Origin: Hesseltinella vesiculosa
Taxonomy: Eukaryota > Mucoromycota > Mucoromycetes > Mucorales > Cunninghamellaceae
Assembly: GCA_002104935.1 (NCBI GenBank)
Contig: MCGT01000023.1
Location: 1-64,000, forward strand
Length of the DNA: 64,000 nt
Reading direction: 5' to 3'
Positions 23,586-32,957 of this stretch are shown one piece after another (the first letter of the stretch is position 1; each line of letters opens with the position of its first letter). Under the pieces are notes generated by a model that did not search any database, was not told the origin of the DNA, and saw only the letters and a program-made list of their open reading frames with translations. Both the position numbers and the translations under genes were made by a program.

Positions 23586-24870
23586 TTGCTTCTTTCTAAT
23601 TATCAGCGTCAATTGAAAGATTCAGTCGAGGTCAAATTGTACGAGGAAACAACAACTTCCTCTTACTTAACCTCACAGTTGATTCAGTCAACCACTGCGT
23701 CTACACCACTTGCTCAATGCTCAAGGCGCTGGTATCGTCCTTGCATCCGTTGCCGAAACAAAGCTACCGAACAGCGCACTCCTCCTTCCGAAGCCATGAT
23801 TGAGGTACATGGATATCTTTATCATTTTCACTAAAAATCAACAGAACTGTTAACGAATATCGTCTGGTGAAAGAAAAGGAGAAACATGATATTATTGTTC
23901 AGCAAAAAGACAATAGACTGGGACGACCTTTCTGAATTTTACTCTCAATTCAGCGAAAACAACACTCTACCCATCAACATGCGCCTTCCTGATGAGCTTG
24001 TGGGTGTACCAGTTGATGCCATCATTCGTAGGCTGATCGTGTATATATACGAAGTTTCTGGCTTCGAGTTCTATCTCACAAGAATCTGGGATCCCTCCCG
24101 ACGCGTTTCAGTCTCGTTTTACGCCTCTTGCACTTATTCCAGCAGTTTCCAGCGTCAAGTGCCAGGTAACGAGATGTGGTGGATGAAGGGTATTTGGTAA
24201 AAGAAATAAATGAAGCCTCATACATAATCATTTTATTAGAAAGCGAACTGCAACGGTTGCACGACCGCATAATGACTGCTGATTGCTATGGCCGCTTGAT
24301 TGGCTTTGTGGATGAACAACAACGCTGGGTCCACTGTAAGCTACACCATGATGTCAACAACCATTCGTTGGATACGTCGTTGTGTGGCTCCGATGATGGT
24401 CAGTAAGGCAATTTATTCACGAATTAGCCCTCACCGAAGTGTGTCTCCCGCACCGGCATTGACATATGCCCAAACGTATTACTGGTACAACCAAGCACTG
24501 GAAAGGTACTACCGATCAGAAGACAGCGCCTTGCAATCTGCCCAGCATCTCATCCGATTGCATGAATCAGAAAATATGCGGCAGCACTTGCCCACCGACC
24601 AAGTCGCTCATTTCGATGAAGCACTAGCGTCTGGTGACATTGATCGTTACCTTGAAGAAGTTCGCCGCCGTTCAAGGAGAGCGAATAACACACACGCACT
24701 TAGAGCGACAGCTCCAGATACGCCATGCGAATGTAGTGAAGTAAAAAAAAAGGAAGACAAAGAATCCTGCATTTTTTTCGTATTTTATTTTGGTTCCTGG
24801 AGTCGTAGCCAGATGCTAAAACGAGAACAGGGAAGAGGTGAGGATAAGTGGACGAGGATGAAGAGGTAAT
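23586..24870 (+). CDS. Possible multi-exon hypothetical protein
   Basis: I do not recognise a family. Several coding-like + frames lie in a row: 23586 on (MLLSNYQRQLKDSVEVKLYEE), 23886-24200, about 24230-24405 (SELQRLHDRIMTADCYGRLIGFVDEQQRWVHC), and 24424-24740 (ALTYAQTYYWYNQALERYYRSED ... DIDRYLEEVRRRSRRANN), the last being helical and charged. Candidate introns exist (for example a donor near 23802 and an acceptor near 23844), but I could not join all exons in one frame. It may therefore be a decaying gene or may have exons I mis-set. Confidence 0.4.
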
Positions 24871-26295
24871 CCCGGATAGGTGACGATGGAAGATATTGCC
24901 TTTTTACTCTGTTTAACATTTATTTCATTGGTGACCAATTCTGGAGGAGATGTGAGAAAAAGAAGAAAAGAAAACTGAGGGGCGCTTTTTTATTTGCTTG
25001 ACCGCTTAGCTGAGCCCTGGGCATTTTTGAAGAAACCAACACAAGCTTATAACTAATATTTTTTCGAAAATCCCAAATCCATTTTATAAGTTTAAATGAT
25101 ATTGACTGTATGTTCTGGGGAGGAGGGTTTACACAGTGTCGCTGTCTGGCGCAATCTTTTGAGATCGAACTGAGTTTGATGACATGCCACATGTATTCTT
25201 CGAGCAAATGTATGGAGCATTTATATGCAACTTGGCACCAAAAGCTGCGCAGCTCATCAACGACAGGATCATGACGATGCTCTAGACAAAGCGAGAGGGA
25301 TGGTCGTAAGTCAGATAATCATCCGTCGCTGAAGGGTTGGCATGATATCGTTGCCCATAACCTCAAGCTTTTACAAAACAAGAACCACACCAAGTTTACG
25401 TACAAACTCTAGCACACGCCTTCTCTGACCATCCTCTTTCTCTGTTTCCTCCGCTTACATGCCCCCAGACTTTCCTAGCCATACCTATCTCCTCAACCAG
25501 TCATTGTTGAACTCTCGTAAAACTATGCATTTTCTCATTGACCCTGCCTCTACGTCGAACAGTCATACAATTCGTTTTACCTTTCGTAATTCGCCCACTC
25601 TGCCATTTTTTGTATTGACCTTTTTCTTCCAAATCGGGAAATGCACCTTTCACCCGTCGTCGTGGGTGAAAGTTTGCAATTGTTATTCAATCCTTCTGAA
25701 AATCAGGCTGTCACCTACAAATACCGGTATATCTTCTATTTGTGGCTTCAAAGAAAAGTCGATAGCTCTCCTAGATCAAAAAGTCGATGTTTTTGCGAAA
25801 CTAGGCTTGGCCAACAGTCAAGGCTCAGCTAAACGGTCAAGCCCCGCAGTTTTTTTTTCATCTTCTTTTTCTCACATCTCCTTGAAACTTTGGTCTCCAA
25901 GGTCTTGCTCCAAGGGCATTCGGCAGGGATTCAAGAGTTGGGCTTAGTGATTGCAACATCGCATGGCGCCATATTGATTTTTGAAAATAGAATTTTAATA
26001 AACCAGCTGGTTACATAAGATAAGCGTATGGTTTGAATTGTAAGCGCAGGCTCAATGCTCTGTTTCTATGTGATGGGTAGTAGGAGGTTAGGTCATTGAC
26101 TTGCCAACGAAGACGTAAATATGCATAAAGTCGACACCAGCCTTCAGCCAAGGTAGGAGTGCATCCTTGCGTTTGGCGCTGATTTCATTGCGGCTTCGCG
26201 AGTAGTGATGAGATATGGCTGGTAAGTAAGGCTTTTCATGTAAAACAATAAAACAGAGCTCGGGGCCATATTCGCAGGCAGAATTGGCTGCGGTG
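24871..26295. other. Gene-poor region with weak coding-like patches
   Basis: A 162-codon + frame (25459-25947) contains a coding-looking middle (IRLSPTNTGISSICGFKEKSIALLDQ) but a low-complexity N-terminus. A 113-codon minus frame ending near 26088 (ISHHYSRSRNEISAKRKDALLPWLKAGVDF) also looks partly protein-like and runs up to the palindrome edge. Neither has a recognisable domain, so both are left as possible fragments. Confidence 0.35.
25058..25110 (+). repeat. 54-bp direct repeat, left copy
   Basis: The phrase starting atttttttcgaaaatccca and ending atattgactgta recurs, with about one base difference, at 28303-28356. The two copies are in the same orientation and 3.2 kb apart, and bracket the palindrome and Tigger-like remnant. 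Confidence 0.85.
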
Positions 26296-27285
26296 ACAAT
26301 TTTAACATCGGTGTTTAAAAAACCCCAAAAAAAGATGTCAGATCTATGAACTACCCGCACGCAGAAAAAAAAACATGGCGATGGTATACAAAGGTACAGA
26401 AGGTTTCGAAAAAAAAATTGAAGGCGCAAAATATACTGTACTCTCCCAGAAAAAATCTGAATGGAAAAATGATATACAAAAAAAAAAACTGTTCTAGTTC
26501 ACTTGGATTAAGCTTATGAATGTTGTTTTAAGGACAGAGTGGGCTCATCTCGAAAAAAAAATTGGTCTCCAGGACACGCGTGAAAACCGTCAAAGTCTGA
26601 AAAAGCAATTGCGGGGACAGGAACCAAGTCATCCCGGGTTCGTAAAAAAACCCATATTTAGACATGGCAAGAAAAGTGTAATGTTTAAGCAAATACTTGC
26701 CTTCAAAGGGAATGAAAATAATTGTGAGCGATATATTTTTCTTTATATGGGTGATGGATTTTTTGAAAATATACTTTCCTAAAAAGTATAATTGCTACTT
26801 TTTTAGAAAGTATATTTTCAAAAAATCCATCACCCATATAAAGAAAAATATATCGCTCACAATTATTTTCATTCCCTTTGAAGGCAAGTATTTGCTTAAA
26901 CATTACACTTTTCTTGCCATGTCTAAATATGGGTTTTTTTACGAACCCGGGATGACTTGGTTCCTGTCCCCGCAATTGCTTTTTCAGACTTTGACGGTTT
27001 TCACGCGTGTCCTGGAGACCAATTTTTTTTTTCGAGATGAGCCCACTCTGTCCTCAAAACAACATTCACAAGCTTAATCCAAGTGAACTAGAGCATTATT
27101 TTTTTGTGCATCGTTTTTCCTTTCAGATTTTTTCTAGGAGAGTATTTACACCTTTCAAAATCTTCTGTACCTTTTTATACCATCGCCATGTTTTTTATTT
27201 TCTGCGCGCAGGTACAGTGGTTGACTAGATGGTTCATACGATCTGACATCAATTTTGGTTTTTAAACACCGATGTTAAAATTGTT
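26296..27285. repeat. ~1-kb near-perfect palindrome (foldback element)
   Basis: The arms are about 26296-26788 and 26796-27285, with a spacer of about 7 nt. The inner ~270 bp of each arm are almost identical (for example the block with cgggatgacttggttcctg reads on both arms). The outer ~200 bp are more diverged, but both outer ends share the reverse-complementary phrase aaacaccgatgttaaaattgt. Open frames inside the arms are mirror images of one another and not genes. A transcript across it would fold into a long hairpin. Confidence 0.9.
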
Positions 27286-28294
27286 ACTGTACCGTCAGCC
27301 CTATGGACATACTGGTAACTGGGTCTACGGAAACCAAAAAGCCTGGATTACTAGTGATGTGTTCCAGCACTGCATTGTGGAAATATGTTCAAAAATTGAC
27401 AAAAGACACCGTGGTCAAAAATGCTTCCTCGTCTTGGACAATGCTCCAACTCATAAAATCGATGATGAGCTGAAAAAGTGCCTTGGAAATGTAGAAATAA
27501 TATTTTTACCTCTTACAGTAACACAGCCAGTCAGTACTAGCATGTCCTTCGCGCTGCAGAAAGCCCTCTCAGTAAGAATATGAAAGGGAGTGACCTATAA
27601 AAAATCAATGCGAAGACAGCAATTTTCATTGCAATAATGGCGTGAAACGATGTCACGTCCGCGGCCATTAAGGACTGCTTCGTAAAAACGGGAATTTTTG
27701 AAGCCTCCTCCGACGGTGCTAAGATCACTGGAACGCGAAGAAATGGCCAGCACTGAAAGCATGATTCAGTCAACGGACGCCACTATCGCAAGACTCAGGA
27801 GTGCCGGTCTCCCGAAAGGCATCAGGGACGATATTGCCTCTGCCAGTGAAATTGACCATGATAGCTTAGCCTTCCCAGTGCACTGGGATACTGGCAAAGA
27901 TGTTACAGTTAACGATTTGGTGTTCTTATTCAGCTTGGAGAACGACAATGCTGATGGTATCAGCCATGGGTATGACATGAGCACAGAAAATAAGCAACTG
28001 GAAGAAGTCGCTGGCACGGACGATGAGACAAAAATCAGGGACCTTCATCACTTTGCCACGCTTGTCAACAACACTATGAATGCAATTCCATTCAACACTG
28101 AAACTGAAATGGAACCGTCTATTATATTGGGCAAAGTTGCCTCAGAACTAGAGTCAAGCATCAGAAGCAGATCGAAGCAAAAAAAAAGTTTCAGATTTTT
28201 TCCACCCTTCCGAGCCAAAATAAAAACGGCACTGTGTCATTCTTTTTGGTCATGTTACACGGAAATGCCATACAAAGCATTAAACCAAAACTAG
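27272..28294 (+). pseudogene. pogo/Tigger-like (CENP-B type DDE) transposase remnant
   Basis: The 27272-27583 frame contains AWITSDVFQHCIVEI and FLVLDNAPTHK, followed by NVEIIFLPLTVTQPVS. This matches the second catalytic Asp region and following segment of the DDE superfamily used by Tigger/jerky transposases. Further on, about 27640-27720, a shifted frame reads NDVTSAAIKDCFVKTGIFEASSDGA after an in-frame TGA, the typical C-terminal part. The frame 27698-28294 then supplies an acidic tail. The first catalytic Asp region is missing, where the palindrome now sits. Frameshifts and stops make it non-functional. Confidence 0.75.
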
Positions 28295-28302
28295 TAACTT
28301 TT

Positions 28303-28356
28303 ATTTTTTCGAAAATCCCAAATCCATTTTTATAAGTTTAAATGATATTGACTGTA
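28303..28356 (+). repeat. 54-bp direct repeat, right copy
   Basis: Second copy of the sequence at 25058-25110, with one extra T in a T-run. It lies directly after the Tigger-like remnant, so the pair may mark the ends of an inserted or duplicated block. Confidence 0.85.
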
Positions 28357-29262
28357 GGTGCCCATGGGTAAAGACAAGGCGAAATATATTTTTTTTTTGA
28401 GGTCGAAATGTCTGACCAGAAATTTTATTGTCGATAACGTAGACGAAGAACCTAAAGAGGTTATGACAGGACGTTGGAGGAGATCAACTGCTTTTAAGTA
28501 GAGGTGGAGAAAGAGGAATCATGGGAGAGCTCGGCGAGGCGTTTATGGATGGAGGACAGCAGCCCAATGTGCCCACCAGTGGCCAACAATGATGGTACTT
28601 GCCAGCAACAAGGCGAAATAAAAAAAAGAAAGCACCTGCGCGGAAATTGAATACGACAATCTTTCGTTTCGTAAAAAAAATAAAAAAAATCAAACACTGC
28701 CCAGCAATTTTGGGCGATCAGGTCAATGTGAAATTGTGTAAAAGTGCCCAAACCAATGACTGATGATGATGCTGCAAATTTCATGTCGATTGATGAAGAT
28801 CGCTTAGCCAACTTTTAATTGCTTTCGGTTTGACATCTCTGATCCACCAGCTAAAAAAATGAAAAAATCGACCAATTTCATCAGGGATACCCCCAGGCCA
28901 TCTGATCAAAAACCACAGCGCAAAATTGATCTACATAAATTCACCCCAAATTTTGCAAACCAGTAGAAAATGATGAGAAGTGGCCCTGATTATATTGGCG
29001 GCTTTCTAAGCGGAGGGAAGTGCCAGATGGCTTCGCTATGAGCACACGTCTCATGAAAAGGTTGGCCTATCCTCTTTATTTTTGGTTCCTTGAGCTTGTC
29101 TTTCTTCCTAACCTTACCTACTCTCGATGTGAAGACATTCGCACCAGCCAAGAGCTCAAGAACGAGGTCACTCGCCTAGCTCTCCTCTCACTTTAATACC
29201 AAAGGCTAGAGACGGCAAGATGCTATGGTGCTGGTAGGGCTAATGGTATTTAATGCTATTTT
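28357..29262. other. Decayed sequence between the Tigger-like remnant and CENP-K gene
   Basis: About 900 bp with several short protein-like patches (for example DQVNVKLCKSAQTND near 28710-28760 and DDAANFMSIDEDRLANF near 28765-28815) separated by stops. They may be further transposon debris. Nothing can be assigned. Confidence 0.4.
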
Positions 29263-30518
29263 TCAATCAGTGTAAAGTCTGAAATCTACCAAGGCCAATC
29301 GATCAGGCTCAAGCGGGTGTCGTTGAGCAATGCCGGCCTTGATCAGGGTCTCAATGTAGGGTGTCCAGTAAGTTCCAGGTTGCAAATGGATATACGGGTT
29401 GGAGGGATCAATGACCGAGCGGTTCATTAAGTCCTATATCAAACAGGCCGTGTTAGGACTCCTGCACCACCGTCCATGGTTTTTACTGCAAGTTCATTTA
29501 CCTCCAGAATAAATTTGAGTTCGCATACATCGTCATGCTCCATTGTTCTCAAATCTTTGCCCTAACCGCCGATTTATAACAACAGGTCAGACAACGGCTT
29601 CCACATCCTTTTTTTTTTTTTCTTACGTCAACAGCATGGGGAGGGTAGTGCTCGTCCATAAAGTCAATTAAAAAATCCATGGTGCGTAAATAACGTTGAC
29701 GGACGCTATTGAGTTCTTGGCGGATTTTTCTAAAACAGAAGAGTGAGTGGCGTCAAGATGGCTATCGAGGATCGATTACGCGGGTATCGTCACTGGTCCT
29801 TCTTCCTTGATTTCATTCAGGCGATTGGTCAAAGCGGTGTGGATGGTTTTGGTCTCGGACACGGTGGTTCGTTTGGCAAAGAGTTTTTGCTTTTTGGTGG
29901 CTAATTCTTCAATCAGAAAGGATGCTAATGATCGCAGCTGTAGGTTTGTGTTGGCAAGGCGGTTTCGAAATTGGATTTCAGTGACGATATCGTTCGGGGG
30001 GAATGGTAGTTCGTCCACGTCTTTGAAATAAGTGTAGAGAGGGAAAGATGGTGAGTGATAGATGGAATGGCCATGTACCATGCATTTTTACTGGTTTGTT
30101 GGTATATGATCTCTTTTTCAAGTTCCTGCGTTTCAAACTTGGTGGATAGTAGTTTCTACGAATAGAGCGGTGAGGCAGCGCTCCAGGTTCGTCTGATTCT
30201 TCTATTACCTGCTGCAGCTGTGTCATGCGTGGGCCAAGCACTTTATTCATCTGGGCATTGTGGCATTGCTCTTCCAGCTAGAGGTAAACGAATGAGAAGA
30301 TGAGTGGCTGATTGGTACCAAACTGGTCAACTTGCGTCGTAGAGTTCTTTCCAAAGGGCTTGTCGTTGTTCCTTTTGCTGTTCTAGGATTTGATCAAGAA
30401 AGTCGTTGTGTAGAGATCCTTCATCGTCTGTAAACACTTTTCTTTCTTCGGATGCAGCACTGTCAAAATCCTGGGCTGCCTTGATCACAAGTTCATTCAG
30501 CCGCTGTTCTAGTTTCAT
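29263..30518 (-). CDS. CENP-K/Sim4-like kinetochore protein
   Basis: CENP-K (fission yeast Sim4) is part of the constitutive centromere-associated network linking centromeric chromatin to the outer kinetochore. Exons on the minus strand give a mostly coiled-coil protein of about 300-320 aa: MKLEQRLNELVIKAAQDFD, then a Gln/Glu-rich helix, LEKEIIYQQTSKN, LPFPPNDIVTEIQFRNRLAN, and RYLRTMDFLIDFMDEHYPP. The C-terminal signature follows: LKFILEDLMNRSVIDPSNPYI, then YWTPYIETLIKAGIAQRHP. This last block closely resembles the C-terminus of vertebrate CENP-K (ln-R-l-dp-h-dPYv, wpPYvelLlrnGIAlrHP). About seven exons. The start at 30518 lies 88 bp from the divergent TAF7 start. Confidence 0.75.
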
Positions 30519-30606
30519 TCGTGGTGAAAAAGTATAAAAAGGAGAGGAAAAATGAGAGCGGGTCTATTTTTTTTTTTTTTTTTTTTTTTTGGACAGTTTT
30601 TACAAG
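30519..30606. promoter_or_regulatory. Compact bidirectional promoter with T-tract
   Basis: Only 88 bp separate the start codons of the CENP-K-like gene and TAF7. Most of the right half is a run of about 24 T residues (about 30567-30590). Homopolymeric dA:dT of this length disfavours nucleosomes, so it may be the shared core promoter (inference). Confidence 0.5.
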
Positions 30607-32013
30607 ATGGACATAGATGGCAACCCTGGAAACATCGACCATCCCACGCCAACAACTGTCAAGGTGAAAGTTGGAAAGAAACGAGGACCTCGACCAGGCA
30701 AAAGAGAGAAAAAGCTCAAGATCAAACTCACCGCCAAAGAAAACAGCAACAGCATGGCCGTCTCCGAAGACGAGGAAGAACCCGAACCAACGATTGAAGA
30801 GCATCTGATCCTGCGTTTGCCTGAAGGCCAACTGTGCGAAAAGCTGCACGAATACGTCAAGAAACGAGAAATCCCTGAAGATGTCAAGCTCAACTTCAAA
30901 GGTAACGAAACAGTAGGATAAATGAGAACCATTCAACGAGCAAAAAGGATTCACCTGCTGATTCTGTACTAGACAACCGACGTGGTTATTTCTCTATCGA
31001 TGGGGAGCGCCATGAGGTGACACTGGTTGATCTACCCACAATCATTGAATCACAAAAGACGCTGGACAAGAAGCAATTTTATAAGATTGCCGACATTTCT
31101 CAGGTACTCTCGTCATTGTCTTTGCCATTTGGCTGACTGTTTACTTTTACTAGATGCTAGTTGTCGATGGCGCATCCATGGAACCATTAGCACCCCAAAC
31201 TCAAGGTCGTAACCACGAGCCATTCATGTATCCTCACGGCCTCACCCCGCCAATGAAGTGGGCGCGCAAGCGACGCTTTCGCAAGAAGCTCTCCAAACGA
31301 GTAAGCTATCCTTATTTTCATTAGGATCATTGAGGCTCAACTTTACTCTTTCTCAGGCTATTGAAGAAGTCGAAAAAGAAGTTGAGCGACTCTTGGAAGA
31401 AGATGCCGCTGCTGAAAACGTGATCTACGGTCAGTAGGAAAAATCACGAAGCTCTGCAGATGAACTGACTTTTTTTTTTTGTGGGGATGCTGTAGATGTG
31501 GTGGACTGCCGCGAAGAGGAAATGGAGTCGGATGGAGGAACTCAGGGCCTTATCAGTGACGAAGACAGCGAAAGCGATGCTGAGTTGGAAGCCGCTATTG
31601 ACCGCGATCTTGAAGAGCTGGATGAAGAGGCTGACGACGAAGACGACGACGATGAGGACGACGACGAAGACGAGGACAGTGACGATGAAGATGAGGAGAC
31701 CGGTCAAACCGGCGAAATTGGTAAGGAGAACTTGTCCTTGAATACAAAAAGGAGGACTGACGAGTCCATTTTTTTACGCAAAAGAACAAAAACAACAAGA
31801 AATCATTGAAATCAAACAAGCCATTGAACGCAAAAATCGTGATCTACTCACCGCTCCCAATGCTATCTTGAAGGTTCGCTCCATGCTAAAAAGCGAGGTG
31901 AGATGTTGACTTTTTTTTTTTTTTTTGTGTAGAAACGCTTTGAAATCACCATCGAAAATCTTAAAAAGGAATTGACTTTGAAGGAAGCCCATCTGAAAGA
32001 ACTCATGAAATGA
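30607..32013 (+). CDS. TAF7: Transcription initiation factor TFIID subunit 7
   Basis: TAF7 is a TFIID subunit that binds and inhibits the TAF1 acetyltransferase and functions in RNA polymerase II initiation. After a basic N-terminal stretch (GKKRGPRPGKREKKLKIKL) the TAFII55 domain starts at EEHLILRLPEGQLCEKLHEYV. It continues through YFSIDGERHEVTLVDLPTIIE, ESQKTLDKKQFYKIADISQMLVV, and FMYPHGLTPPMKWARKRRFRKK. A very acidic Asp/Glu tract (about 31620-31710) and a C-terminal coiled coil (IEIKQAIERKNRDLLTAPNAIL ... LKEAHLKELMK) follow, ending at TGA 32013. About six or seven exons. Length (about 350 aa) and order fit the family. Confidence 0.92.
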
Positions 32014-32957
32014 AAGGAAATCCATCTGCAATAACTCTTGAAAGGATGATTGCCCCCCAGCTCAAGATGATGTTCAAAAATAAAAAAAAAAATACATGTA
32101 TACCCGTTTTATAACATCATGACCGACTTGTTGAGTCTCACAAATAAAAACATCATGAATCATAGAATATGAAGGTAGCTCATTTAAAAGATCTCTTGCA
32201 ATGAAGGGAAACTCAACATGAACTTCAAGTCTGAAGAATACTGTATGCTAACATCTCATGATACTGTAACCAGATAACAACATCTCAAATACATTGAACT
32301 TTTTTTCATTTGGTCATGTTTATAAAGATCAATTACTTTTTATTTATAAAAATCATGAAGCATAGATAGAATATGAAGGAAACTCATTTTGAAAGATCTC
32401 ATTCAATGAAGGGAAACTCAAGTCCATTGAACATTTTTAGTTTTTTTTTCATTTGATCATATTTGTAGAAGACCCAAAAGGGCCGGCAAAAATTGCTGCA
32501 CCCACAAAGTAGGAGCAGACGGGTCATTGGTTGTAGTTTTCAACCAGCAATAAACCAGCATCGGTAAAAACCTCACTTGCTTGGTTATGCCCGAGCACAA
32601 GGATAAAGAAAAAAAGAAAAGACTGGAAAAACTTGGCCCCTCTTTATACTTTTTGAAAAAATTTATTTTTGTGACTGCGTGACTGTTTGAAAGCCTCTGA
32701 ACTGCGGTTGTCCCAGTCAGGTGATCTTATCTTATTTTGGTGCGACTGCTTCTGGCTGACCCTGTAGGTAGCCTTTCCCCTCTTTTTATTCCCCCCAATC
32801 GAAGGCGTTCATAGATTTCTTTAAAAGGCAATGCTGACCATTTCTCCTGCAACAGTGCCAGCCGCGTTCCACTAGAAAAAAAAAAAAGTCTCGGCCACCG
32901 CGTCTGTTCTTTGCCACACTTGTTTTCCTTTCCTTTTTTCTTAAACCCTTTGTCACA
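32014..32957. other. Intergenic region with degenerate local duplication
   Basis: No gene. A segment with catagaatatgaagg, ctcat, agatctc and caatgaagggaaactcaa occurs at about 32140-32225 and again at 32340-32425. A flanking cattgaac...tttttttcattt phrase also repeats (32294 and 32423). The last 200 bp are pyrimidine-rich promoter/leader for PDS5. Confidence 0.6.
32140..32425. repeat. Degenerate ~200-bp direct duplication
   Basis: Two copies, about 32140-32225 and 32340-32425, share blocks of up to about 20 identical bases in the same order with small indels. It may be a minisatellite-like duplication or the remains of a small element. Confidence 0.7.

Noticed and set aside
26516..26975. 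Two mirrored ~90-codon frames
   Set aside because: They are the same sequence read from each arm of the palindrome, not independent genes.
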